DNA from: Mesorhizobium sp. ZC-5
Lineage (GTDB): Bacteria > Pseudomonadota > Alphaproteobacteria > Rhizobiales > Rhizobiaceae
DNA: 64,000 nucleotides
Assembly: GCF_025753855.1 (NCBI RefSeq)
Contig: NZ_JAOWPT010000008.1
Location: 124,001-188,000 of the forward strand
Direction of reading: 5' to 3'
Shown: piece after piece, positions 47,827 to 55,723 of the stretch
Position numbering within the stretch: position 1 is the stretch's first letter
Layout of the letters: each line of letters starts with the position of its first letter
Program-made: the position numbers and the translations under genes
The notes under the pieces: generated by a model
The model's database searches: none
What the model was told of the DNA's origin: nothing
Seen by the model: the letters and a program-made list of their open reading frames with translations, nothing else

Positions 47827-48114
47827 ATGGGCGTATACTGGTTTGCCGGTCTGTGGGGTGTCGCAATGGTTGCCGTCCTGATCTCGGCGATCCGGCTTTC
47901 CTACCGCATCGAGGCGCGCTCGGAAGGGCTGAAGAACACCAGCGGCGTGCCGCGCAAGGCGATGTGGATCCATACCATTTTGAACTGGCGCGTGGCCCGC
48001 GATGAAGAAACCCAGGCGCTGCGCCGCCGTATGAACTTGCGTTTTCTGATTATCCTTGTCGGCTTCGCACTTTTCGCTGTGGCATTGTGGTCTGCTGGCG
48101 CCTTCCAGAGGTGA
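47827..48114 (+). CDS. small membrane protein of unknown function
   Basis: The 95-residue protein has a hydrophobic helix at about residues 4-24 and another near 72-90, with a basic loop containing RVARDEETQALRRR between. It starts 10 bases after the MBL gene and ends 2 bases before the DinB gene, so it is part of the operon. I do not recognise a family. Confidence 0.72.
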   Translation: MGVYWFAGLWGVAMVAVLISAIRLSYRIEARSEGLKNTSGVPRKAMWIHTILNWRVARDEETQALRRRMNLRFLIILVGFALFAVALWSAGAFQR

Positions 48115-48116
48115 AC

Positions 48117-48665
48117 ATGGATCTTCTGACTCACAATCGCAGCATGGCGCGCAACAATCGCTGGTCGAACGACCGCCTTTACCGCGCTGTACTCGCATTG
48201 AAGCCCGGCGAGTTCGAAGCGCTGCGCACCAGCTTTTTCCCGTCGATCAAGGAGACGCTCAATCACATTCTCGGCGTTGACCACCTCTATCTCGACTTCG
48301 TCGAGGAAGGCGGTCTCGGCGCCGCGGCCGCCGATGATTTCGTGGATTTCGACGACGCGGTTGAGTTGGCTGCGGCGCAGGCCGCTTCGGATCGCCGCCT
48401 GATCGCTTTCTGCGATCGATTGCAGCACCATGATCTCGAACGGCGGGTGATGACGGACCGCCGGGGCGACGGCATGATCCCGGAGCGCATCGGCGATCTC
48501 CTCGCCCATCTTTTCATCCATCAGATCCATCATCGCGGCCAGGTTCACGCGATGCTGTCGGGCACGTCGGTCGAGCCGCCGCAACTGGACGAATTCTTCC
48601 TCGACTACGACCTGCGGCTGAGGCGGAGCGAGGTCGAGCGGCTGGGGCTTGGCGGGGCAGACTGA
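48117..48665 (+). CDS. DinB family protein, candidate maleylacetoacetate isomerase
   Basis: The 182-residue protein is a DinB/MDMPI four-helix bundle. Three His ligands are visible: His50 in ETLNHILGVDH, and His135 and His139 in the family block FIHQIHHRGQVH. This superfamily includes thiol-dependent maleylpyruvate isomerase, a glutathione-independent counterpart of the zeta-GST. The expected zeta-GST maleylacetoacetate isomerase is missing from this hmgA-FAH cluster. That makes a non-orthologous replacement a fair inference, not a demonstrated function. The stop overlaps the next start (TGATG). Confidence 0.85.
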   Translation: MDLLTHNRSMARNNRWSNDRLYRAVLALKPGEFEALRTSFFPSIKETLNHILGVDHLYLDFVEEGGLGAAAADDFVDFDDAVELAAAQAASDRRLIAFCDRLQHHDLERRVMTDRRGDGMIPERIGDLLAHLFIHQIHHRGQVHAMLSGTSVEPPQLDEFFLDYDLRLRRSEVERLGLGGAD

Positions 48666-50284
48666 TGTCCCGCTATGCCTACGAGCCCTTCGCTTATACG
48701 CGGCCGCCCGAATTGCGGGGTGCCAAGGGGAAACGTCACCCGATCATCATCGTCGGCGCCGGGCCGGTCGGCCTGGCTGCGGTGATCGACTGCGCGCTGC
48801 GCGGCGTGAAATGCGTTGTGCTCGACGACAATGACGTCGTCTCGCTGGGCAGCCGCGCAATCTGCTGGTCGAAGCGGACCCTCGAAATAATGGACCGTCT
48901 CGGCGTCGGCGACCGCATGGTTGAGAAGGGCGTCACCTGGAAGGTCGGGCGGCTGTTCCATCGCGACCGCGAGGTCTGGAACTTCGACCTGCAGCCGGAG
49001 CCCGGCCACAAGATGCCGGCCTTCGTCAATCTGCAGCAGTACTATGTCGAACAGTATCTGGTCGAGCGCGCCGGCGCGTTTCCGGGCCTGATCGACCTGC
49101 GCTGGAAGAACCGCGTCACCGCTGTCGAGCAGCTCGGCGACGGCGTGCGTGTTTCGGTAACGACTCCGGACGGTGACTATCGCATGGAGACCGATTGGCT
49201 GATCGCTTGCGACGGCGCGCGCTCTCCGGTCCGCGGCATGCTCGGGCTCGATTTCGAAGGCAAGGTGTTCGAGGAACGTTTCCTGATCGCCGATGTCGAG
49301 ATGCAGGCGGATTTCCCGCCGGAGCGCTGGTTCTGGTTTGAACCGCCGTTTCATGCCGGCCAGTCGGCACTCCTGCACAAGCAGCCGGACAATATTTATC
49401 GCATCGACCTGCAGCTTGGCTGGGATGCCGACCCGGACGAGGAAAAGAAGCCGGAAAACGTCATTCCGCGCATCGAGAGGGTGATCGGCCACCGCGACTT
49501 CACGCTCGACTGGGTGTCGGTCTACACCTTCCAGTGCCGGCGGCTGGAGCGTTTTGTGCACGACCGGGTCATCTTCGCCGGTGACAGCGCCCACATCGTT
49601 TCGCCGTTCGGGGCACGCGGCGGCAATGGCGGCATCCAGGACATCGACAATCTGATCTGGAAGCTGGCCATGGTCGTGAGGGGCGAAGCGCCAAAGGGCC
49701 TGATCGCGAGCTACGACGAGGAGCGCATTTTCGGCGCCGACGAGAACATTCGGCATTCGTCGCGCGCCACCGCGTTCATGACGCCAAAGACGGAAATGGA
49801 AAAGATCTTCCGCGACAGCGTGCTGGAACTGGCGGGAGAACACGATTTCGCGCGCAAGCTGGTGAATTCCGGGCGTCTTTCGCGGCCGTGTTCGCTGGCG
49901 GGGCTTTCGCTGCAGACCAAGGCAAGGACGGGGCCGGGATTCGAGGTTGGCGCGGCGATGGCCGACGCCCCGGTGGAGAACGGCGAGACAGGCTGGCTGC
50001 TGAACCATGCCGGCAACGGCTTCACCGTCATGGCGGTGGAAAGCGATTTGCCGGACACCGTTCCGGATGGGGTGATGAAACTGTTCGTGACGCGTGACCG
50101 GTCGCGACGGGCCAATGGCGCAATGACCCTCATCGACAAAGACGGGATCGTCGCCGAGCGTTATGGTGCGGGGATGACCTATCTGATCCGTCCCGACCAG
50201 CATATCGCCGCACGGTTCAAAGCGGGGGAGAGCGCGGAAATTGCCGGCGCGTTCGGGCGTGCCACGGGAGGCGCTGATGGCTGA
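48665..50284 (+). CDS. FAD-dependent aromatic hydroxylase (MhpA-like)
   Basis: The 539-residue class A flavoprotein monooxygenase has IIIVGAGPVGLAAVIDC for FAD binding near residue 30 and the GD motif in FAGDSAHIVSPFGARGG with a C-terminal thioredoxin-like tail. It resembles 3-(3-hydroxyphenyl)propionate hydroxylases; the aromatic substrate is unknown, but hydroxylation that feeds homogentisate (for example of 3-hydroxyphenylacetate) would fit the context. It overlaps the DUF2783 gene by 8 bases. Confidence 0.9.
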   Translation: MSRYAYEPFAYTRPPELRGAKGKRHPIIIVGAGPVGLAAVIDCALRGVKCVVLDDNDVVSLGSRAICWSKRTLEIMDRLGVGDRMVEKGVTWKVGRLFHRDREVWNFDLQPEPGHKMPAFVNLQQYYVEQYLVERAGAFPGLIDLRWKNRVTAVEQLGDGVRVSVTTPDGDYRMETDWLIACDGARSPVRGMLGLDFEGKVFEERFLIADVEMQADFPPERWFWFEPPFHAGQSALLHKQPDNIYRIDLQLGWDADPDEEKKPENVIPRIERVIGHRDFTLDWVSVYTFQCRRLERFVHDRVIFAGDSAHIVSPFGARGGNGGIQDIDNLIWKLAMVVRGEAPKGLIASYDEERIFGADENIRHSSRATAFMTPKTEMEKIFRDSVLELAGEHDFARKLVNSGRLSRPCSLAGLSLQTKARTGPGFEVGAAMADAPVENGETGWLLNHAGNGFTVMAVESDLPDTVPDGVMKLFVTRDRSRRANGAMTLIDKDGIVAERYGAGMTYLIRPDQHIAARFKAGESAEIAGAFGRATGGADG

Positions 50285-50468
50285 CGATATCGGCCGCGAC
50301 CGTTTCGGAGCGGATGGCGACGATTTTTATGCCGCGCTGATGGCGGCGCACGAAGGACTGACGCCGGAGGAAAGCGCCCGCCTCAACGCACGCCTCGTTC
50401 TGATCCTCGCCAACCTCGTCGACGACGTGAGCACGCTCGAGCAGGCGCTGGCGGCCGCCAAAAGGTAA
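50277..50468 (+). CDS. DUF2783 small protein
   Basis: The 63-residue protein reads DDFYAALMAAHEGLTPEESARLN and LVLILANLVDDVSTLEQAL, the DUF2783 pattern, with helical heptads but no membrane segment. It is coupled to the FAD hydroxylase by an 8-base overlap, with GGGAGG as ribosome site, so a stabilising or accessory role for that enzyme is plausible. It ends 17 bases before the convergent end of hppD. Confidence 0.85.
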   Translation: MADDIGRDRFGADGDDFYAALMAAHEGLTPEESARLNARLVLILANLVDDVSTLEQALAAAKR

Positions 50469-50485
50469 ATGCGGCCTCGCTCCCG

Positions 50486-51598
50486 TTATTCCGCCGCCTC
50501 GACCTTCAGCACCCCGCGGCGGATCTGATCTTCCTCGATGGATTCGAACAGCGCGCGGAAATTGCCTTCGCCGAAACCTTCGTCGCCCTTGCGCTGGATG
50601 AACTCGAAGAAGATCGGCCCGATCACCGTTTTCGAGAAAATCTGCAACAGGATCTTGGTCATGCCGCCGTCGACCACGCCTTCGCCGTCGATCAGTATGC
50701 CGTGCTGTTTCATACGCTCGACCGGTTCGTCATGGCCGTTTACGCGCGCGTGGCTCTTCTTATAATAGGTCTCCGGCGGGCCGGGCATGAATTTCAGGCC
50801 GTTGGCGGCGAGCTTGTCGGTGGCGTCGTAGATGCCGTCCGTGCCGACCGCGATGTGCTGGATGCCCTCGCCCTTGTATTTTTTCAGGTACTCGACGATC
50901 TGGCTGGTTTCGTCCTTGGATTCGTTGAGCGGGATGCGAATCTTGCCGCAGGGCGAGGTGATGGCGCGGCTGACCAAGCCCGTGATGCGGCCGTCAATGT
51001 CGAAATAGTGGATCTGCTTGAAACCGAACAGGTTGCGGTAGAAATCCCACCACTTGTCCATGTTGCCGCGATAGACGTTATGGGTGAGGTGATCGAGATA
51101 ATAGAAGCCGACGCCCGCGGGCTTCGGATCGCGCTCGCCGATCCAGTCGAATTCGGCATCGTAGGCCGAACCCTTCTTGCCATAGGTCTCGACGAAATAG
51201 AGCAGCGAACCGCCGATGCCGACGATGGCGGGCACGTCGAGCGCCTTGTCGTCGCCGTCGTAGGGCGTCGCGCCTTTCGCCACTGCGTGGTCGAAAGCAT
51301 GTTGGGCGTCGACCGCCCGCCACGCCATGGACGACGCGCAAGGGCCATGCTGGTCGACGAACTTCATCGCGTGGGAGCCGGGTTCGGCATTGACGACATA
51401 ATTGATGTCGCCCTGCCGCCACACGGTGATGGCCTTGGTGCGGTGCTTGGCAACCGCCACGTAGCCCATGCGCGTGAAAAGCTCGGCGAGCTTTTGCGGC
51501 TCCGAATGAGCGAACTCGACGAATTCGAAGCCGTCGGTGCCGGCCGGGTTTGCGGCACTGATTTTCGTGGGCGGGGCGTTGTGCGGGAAGGGACCCAT
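50486..51598 (-). CDS. hppD: 4-hydroxyphenylpyruvate dioxygenase
   Basis: The 370-residue iron enzyme turns 4-hydroxyphenylpyruvate into homogentisate, the substrate of hmgA. The iron ligands fall in YLDHLTHNVYRGNM, EGIQHIAVGTDGIYD and the Glu of FFEFIQRKGDEGFGEGNF. The C-terminal gating helix ends ALFESIEEDQIRRGVL. It is convergent with the hmgA operon and divergent from the Lrp gene, so it has its own promoter. Confidence 0.97.
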   Translation of the reverse strand: MGPFPHNAPPTKISAANPAGTDGFEFVEFAHSEPQKLAELFTRMGYVAVAKHRTKAITVWRQGDINYVVNAEPGSHAMKFVDQHGPCASSMAWRAVDAQHAFDHAVAKGATPYDGDDKALDVPAIVGIGGSLLYFVETYGKKGSAYDAEFDWIGERDPKPAGVGFYYLDHLTHNVYRGNMDKWWDFYRNLFGFKQIHYFDIDGRITGLVSRAITSPCGKIRIPLNESKDETSQIVEYLKKYKGEGIQHIAVGTDGIYDATDKLAANGLKFMPGPPETYYKKSHARVNGHDEPVERMKQHGILIDGEGVVDGGMTKILLQIFSKTVIGPIFFEFIQRKGDEGFGEGNFRALFESIEEDQIRRGVLKVEAAE

Positions 51599-51659
51599 GG
51601 CGTCCTCCTGAGGCGCTGATTGTTCCTGGAATCATACGCCTCCAGACGCGCAAGGTGCT

Positions 51660-51684
51660 TGCAATGAGCTGCCTGCAATGCTCA
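51660..51684. promoter_or_regulatory. repeats between divergent hppD and Lrp genes
   Basis: TGCAATG occurs at 51660-51666 and 51674-51680, and TGAGC (51665-51669) pairs as an inverted repeat with GCTCA (51680-51684). The 123-base gap between hppD and the Lrp gene should hold both promoters; an Lrp operator here is likely but unproven. Confidence 0.4.
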
Positions 51685-51721
51685 GATCATGCATAATTCG
51701 TGTGAGATTCTTGGAGAAGGA

Positions 51722-52189
51722 ATGGATACCGCGCAGTTTGACCAGTTTGACCGCAAGATAATGGCGTGTCTTCAGGAGGATGGGAGGCTGACCAACAATG
51801 ACCTTTCTGAACGGGTCAACCTGTCGCCATCGCAATGCTCGCGCCGACGCCAGAGACTGGAGGAGGAGGGGTTCATTCGCGGCTACCGCGCGGTTCTCGA
51901 TCGCGACCGCCTGGGCTTTTCGCTGGTCAACGTGATCTCGGTGACGCTCGCCACCCACAATCGCGACAATGCGCGGCGCTTCGCCGATCTGTTGTCGCGG
52001 CTGCCGGAGGTGCAGGAGGCGCATGCGCTGACGGGCGAGATGGATTACATTCTCAAAGTCGTCACGCCGGACCTCAAATCCGTGTCCGAATTCGTCAACG
52101 GTGTTCTTCTGCCGCATGAATCGGTGCAGCATGTGAAGACGGCAATCGTGCTGGAAACGCTGAAGGAGACGGGATCGCTGCCGCTTTGA
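51722..52189 (+). CDS. Lrp/AsnC family transcriptional regulator
   Basis: The 155-residue protein has an N-terminal helix-turn-helix (NNDLSERVNLSPSQCSRRRQ) and a C-terminal RAM ligand domain with HALTGEMDYILKV. It is divergent from hppD with GGAGAAGG as ribosome site. Lrp-type proteins sense amino acids; tyrosine or a related compound would make sense for control of hppD. The TRAP genes follow 131 bases downstream. Confidence 0.93.
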   Translation: MDTAQFDQFDRKIMACLQEDGRLTNNDLSERVNLSPSQCSRRRQRLEEEGFIRGYRAVLDRDRLGFSLVNVISVTLATHNRDNARRFADLLSRLPEVQEAHALTGEMDYILKVVTPDLKSVSEFVNGVLLPHESVQHVKTAIVLETLKETGSLPL

Positions 52190-52197
52190 TTGGAGAA

Positions 52198-52236
52198 TGT
52201 TACAAATTTCAGCAGTCAGAGGGCTTTATTGTTACA
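52198..52236. promoter_or_regulatory. TGTTACA direct repeat before the TRAP transporter genes
   Basis: TGTTACA occurs at 52198-52204 and 52230-52236, a 32-base period, in the 131-base gap between the Lrp gene and dctP. The same hexamer occurs twice in the hmgA promoter region, hinting at shared control. Confidence 0.35.
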
Positions 52237-52320
52237 TAAACCGCTGGCACGATGGAGATTGAAGCCGGTATTTCGATGAGGGTCGGATACCGGTTCAGGG
52301 AGAAGAACGGGAGGAAGTTC

Positions 52321-53370
52321 ATGAAGCACTTTTCATTGAAGTCGCTGGCGTTAGCCGGTGCTCTGACGGCTGTCGGCCTGATGGCCGGAGCCGGTACGAC
52401 CTTTGCGCAGGAAGTGACGCTCAGGCTGCATCAATTCCTGCCGGCGCAGGCCAATGTGCCGAAATTTGTGCTCGACCCATGGGCGGACAAGGTCGAGAAG
52501 GACTCCGGCGGCCGTATCAAGATCGAGCGCTACCCGGCGATGCAGCTTGGCGGCAAGCCGCCGGAACTGATGGACCAGGCCATCGACGGGTCGGTCGATA
52601 TCGTCTGGACGCTGCCCGGCTCGACGCCTGGCCGCTTTCCCTCGACCGAAGTGTTCGAGCTGCCGTTCATCATGACCAATGCGGAAGCCACCTCGCGCGC
52701 CTATTGGGACATCTTCGAAAGCAAGATGAAGGACACCGAGTTCAAGGATGTCCACGTCATCGCCGCCTGGGTGCATGGGCCGGGCGTCATCCACTCGCGC
52801 GAGCCGATTGCCACGATGGACGACATGAAGGGCAAGAAGCTGCGCGCCCCGACCCGCATCGTCAACGCGCTGCTCGGCCAGCTCGGCGCGACGCCGGTGG
52901 GCATGCCGGTGCCGGCAATCACCGAAAACCTCTCCAAGGGCGTTATCGACGGCGCCGTCATCCCGTGGGAGGTCACCACCTCGCTGAAGGTCCCGGAACT
53001 GGTCAAGAACCATACCGAATTCGGCGGCGACCATGCGCTCTACACGACGACCTTTGTGCTCGCCATGAACAAGGCGCGTTATGATGCCTTGCCGGATGAT
53101 CTCAAGAAGGTCATCGACGATAACTCCGGCCAGGATGTGTCGGCCCTGTTCGGCAAGACGCAGGCTGGAACCGACGCGCCGAGCCGCCAGATCGCCGTCG
53201 ATGCCGGCAACAACATCATCGAACTGAGCGCCGCCGACGTGGAAGCCTGGAAGACGGCCGCCCAGCCTGTGATCGACAACTGGGTCGGCGAAATGAAAGG
53301 CAAGGACATCGACGGGCAGGCGTTGCTCGACGAGGCGCGCGCGCTGATCGACAAATACACCGCGAAGTGA
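52321..53370 (+). CDS. TRAP transporter substrate-binding protein (DctP family)
   Basis: The 349-residue protein starts at 52321 behind GGGAGG and has a Sec signal peptide ending near TTFAQE. The mature part has the DctP layout, with DIVWTLPGSTPGRFPSTEVFELPF in short blocks, KGKKLRAPTRIVNALL (the Arg that grips the substrate carboxylate) and DALPDDLKKVIDDN. It binds an organic acid in the periplasm. Genes for both permease subunits follow. The substrate might be an aromatic keto acid by context; this is inference. A further in-frame ATG at 52252 has no ribosome site. Confidence 0.93.
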   Translation: MKHFSLKSLALAGALTAVGLMAGAGTTFAQEVTLRLHQFLPAQANVPKFVLDPWADKVEKDSGGRIKIERYPAMQLGGKPPELMDQAIDGSVDIVWTLPGSTPGRFPSTEVFELPFIMTNAEATSRAYWDIFESKMKDTEFKDVHVIAAWVHGPGVIHSREPIATMDDMKGKKLRAPTRIVNALLGQLGATPVGMPVPAITENLSKGVIDGAVIPWEVTTSLKVPELVKNHTEFGGDHALYTTTFVLAMNKARYDALPDDLKKVIDDNSGQDVSALFGKTQAGTDAPSRQIAVDAGNNIIELSAADVEAWKTAAQPVIDNWVGEMKGKDIDGQALLDEARALIDKYTAK

Positions 53371-53417
53371 ATCTTCTGCCGTCCGGCCGCCAGGGTGGAT
53401 ATCCAATCTGTCCTGGC

Positions 53418-53449
53418 AATTGCGGTTGCGATGCATCGCGGCCGCAATT
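53418..53449 (+). other. long hairpin between dctP and dctQ
   Basis: AATTGCGG (53418-53425) pairs with CCGCAATT (53442-53449) and the centre GCGATG/CATCGC pairs as well, with only two T-G positions that would be wobble pairs in RNA. The whole 32 bases fold on themselves. It lies between the abundant binding-protein gene and the permease genes, the usual place for a 3'-end stabilising hairpin that lowers permease expression. Confidence 0.6.
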
Positions 53450-53488
53450 AGCGTGACGTCTGTATTGTCTCATCGGGGGAGGGTGGGC

Positions 53489-54025
53489 ATGAATTTACCG
53501 CGGATCGTTGAAGGTCTGGCACGTCTCTTGGCTATTGCCGGAGGTATCGTGCTGGTGGCGTTGACCGCGCTGGTGGTGGTCAGCATAACCGGTCGCGCCT
53601 TGCTGACCTTCGGCTTTGGCTTCGGACCGGTGCCTGGCGACTTCGAACTTGTGGAGGCAGGCACCGGATTTGCCGTGTTCGCATTCCTGCCGTGGTGTCA
53701 GTTGAAACGCGGGCACGCGACGGTCGACCTGTTCACAAACATGCTCTCGCCGGGCGCCAACCGGATCATCGACCTTGTGACTGAGATCCTGATGACGCTA
53801 GTTCTCGGCCTGATCGCCTGGCGTCTGTATGCGGGAACCGTGGACAAGTTCAATTACGGCGAGACGACCTTCATCCTGCAGTTTCCGGTCTGGTGGCCGC
53901 TGGCGGCGGCACTCGTGGCGGCGGCGATCGCGGTGGTGGTGTCGTTCTACCTGACGGTTATCCGGGTCGTCGAGGTCAAGACCGGAAGAGCGATCCTGGC
54001 ACCGGCCGAAGGGGTTATCCATTGA
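53489..54025 (+). CDS. TRAP transporter small permease (DctQ family)
   Basis: The 178-residue protein has four membrane helices and the DctQ pattern FGPVPGDFELVEAGTGFAVFAFLPWCQLKRGHATVDLF cut into short blocks. It scaffolds the large DctM subunit. A very strong ribosome site GGGGGAGGG precedes the ATG. The stop overlaps the TTG start of dctM. Confidence 0.92.
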   Translation: MNLPRIVEGLARLLAIAGGIVLVALTALVVVSITGRALLTFGFGFGPVPGDFELVEAGTGFAVFAFLPWCQLKRGHATVDLFTNMLSPGANRIIDLVTEILMTLVLGLIAWRLYAGTVDKFNYGETTFILQFPVWWPLAAALVAAAIAVVVSFYLTVIRVVEVKTGRAILAPAEGVIH

Positions 54026-55344
54026 CCAACCTCGAGATCGGCATCGCTTCCTTTCCTGTCCTACTTGCCCTGATCTTCCTCAGGATCCCGATCGGGCTTG
54101 CCATGCTGCTTTGTGGTCTGGTCGGCATGTGGTTGGTGACCGGCAGCACCGTGCCGATGCTGTCGAAGCTGAAGAGCGAGACGTTCTCGACCTTCTCCAG
54201 CTATTCGCTGTCGATCATCCCGCTCTTCCTGCTCATGGGTCAATTCGCGTCGCTGGGTGGCATGTCGCAGTCGCTGTTCAAGGCGGCGCAGACCTGGCTC
54301 GGCCACCGGCGCGGCGGCGTCGCCATGGCGGCGATCGGTGCCTGCGCCGGATTTGGCGCGATCTGCGGTTCGTCGCTGGCGACGGCGGCGACGATGGCGC
54401 AGGTGGCGTTGCCGGAGTTGCGCCGCTACGGCTATTCCGGCGCCCTGGCGACCGGCACGCTGGCCGCGGGCGGTACGCTCGGCATCCTGATCCCGCCTTC
54501 GGTGGTGCTGGTGATCTACGCCATCCTTGCTGAACAGAACATCGCCAAGCTTTTCCTCGCCGCTTTCGTGCCGGGTATTCTCGCGGCAATCGGCTACATG
54601 ATCGCGATCTCGATCTACGTGCGGCTCAACCCCGAATCGGCCGGGTCGAGCGCGCGCGCGCCGTACGGGGAACGGTTCCGGGCGCTCGCGGATGTCTGGC
54701 CGGTGGTCCTTATTTTCCTGGCGGTTGTGGGCGGCATCTATTTCGGCTGGTTCACACCGACGGAAGGTGCCGCCGTCGGAGCCGCCGGTACGGGACTGGT
54801 CGCCTGGTTCAACGGGGGGCTGAACCGCAGCACGTTCATTCAATCCATTCTGGCGACAGCCAGCGCCACGGGGATGATTTTTTTCATCGTCTTCGGCGCC
54901 GCCTTCTACAATTCCTTCCTGGCGCTGTCGCAACTGCCACAGGAAGCCGCCGCCTATATTTCCGGCCAGGGCTTCAACCCGTGGATCGTCATGGTGGCGA
55001 TCCTGATTCTCTACCTCCTGCTCGGCTGCGTGATGGATTCGCTGTCGATGATCTTGCTGACCATCCCGATCTTCTATCCGATCGTCATCACGCTGGATTA
55101 CGGGCTCAGCCCGGAGGAGTTCTCGATCTGGTTCGGCATCCTGGTGCTGATCGTCGTCGAGGTCGGGCTGATCACACCGCCGGTCGGCATGAACCTTTTC
55201 GTCATCAACTCGATGGACCGCTCGACGCCGATCATCCAGACCTATCGCGGCGTCGTGCCCTTCGTGATCAGCGATATCATCCGCACCATCGTCCTGACCG
55301 CGTTTCCGGTCATCTCGCTGTTCATGGTGCGCTGGCTTTACTGA
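54022..55344 (+). CDS. TRAP transporter large permease (DctM family)
   Basis: The 440-residue ion-coupled permease has about twelve membrane helices and the DctM blocks FGAICGSSLATAATMAQVALPE, GTLGILIPPSVVLVIYA and FTPTEGAAVGA. It moves the substrate bound by DctP using a Na+ gradient. The TTG start at 54022 is chosen because it overlaps the dctQ stop (TTGA) with AAGGGG upstream; a longer frame to 53893 only covers dctQ in another frame. Confidence 0.93.
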   Translation: MTNLEIGIASFPVLLALIFLRIPIGLAMLLCGLVGMWLVTGSTVPMLSKLKSETFSTFSSYSLSIIPLFLLMGQFASLGGMSQSLFKAAQTWLGHRRGGVAMAAIGACAGFGAICGSSLATAATMAQVALPELRRYGYSGALATGTLAAGGTLGILIPPSVVLVIYAILAEQNIAKLFLAAFVPGILAAIGYMIAISIYVRLNPESAGSSARAPYGERFRALADVWPVVLIFLAVVGGIYFGWFTPTEGAAVGAAGTGLVAWFNGGLNRSTFIQSILATASATGMIFFIVFGAAFYNSFLALSQLPQEAAAYISGQGFNPWIVMVAILILYLLLGCVMDSLSMILLTIPIFYPIVITLDYGLSPEEFSIWFGILVLIVVEVGLITPPVGMNLFVINSMDRSTPIIQTYRGVVPFVISDIIRTIVLTAFPVISLFMVRWLY

Positions 55345-55353
55345 GCCGGTTCG

Positions 55354-55692
55354 TCAGTCGAGAGATTTCGCCGGCCCGTAAATGTTTGCCGAACGGGTTC
55401 CGGAGCGGCAATAAGCGAACACCGGCCCTTCGACTTCGCCGAGCGCCTGGTGCATGCGCTCGGCGTCGTCCGGGGTGATCGGCTGGCCGCTGTTGACCGG
55501 GACATGACGGAACTTCATGCCGGCCGCCTCGACCGCCGCCTTGATCTCGGCGACCGTCGGCTGGCCCGGATCCTCGCCGTCCGGCCGGTTGCAGATGACG
55601 CTCTTGAATCCCGCCGCCTTTATTTCCGCCACCTGATCGACGGTGATCTGTTTCGAAACCGCATAGTCGTTGTCGATCTGACGAAATTCCAT
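55354..55692 (-). CDS. DUF442 / TIGR01244 family sulfur transferase
   Basis: The 112-residue protein has the phosphatase-like loop CRSGTRS with Cys95, and the blocks FKSVICNRPDGEDPGQP and NSGQPITPDDAERMHQAL that define DUF442 (also called beta-lactamase-hydrolase-like). The family acts with persulfide dioxygenases in sulfide oxidation. It follows the MBL protein gene on the same strand with a 31-base gap, so they form one unit. Confidence 0.92.
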   Translation of the reverse strand: MEFRQIDNDYAVSKQITVDQVAEIKAAGFKSVICNRPDGEDPGQPTVAEIKAAVEAAGMKFRHVPVNSGQPITPDDAERMHQALGEVEGPVFAYCRSGTRSANIYGPAKSLD

Positions 55693-55723
55693 TCTGTGGT
55701 CCTTCTTTTCGCGGGCTTGCCGG

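Noticed and set aside
52245-52262. Sigma-54 promoter before dctP
   Set aside because: TGGCAC is present but the -12 TTGC element is missing at the required spacing.
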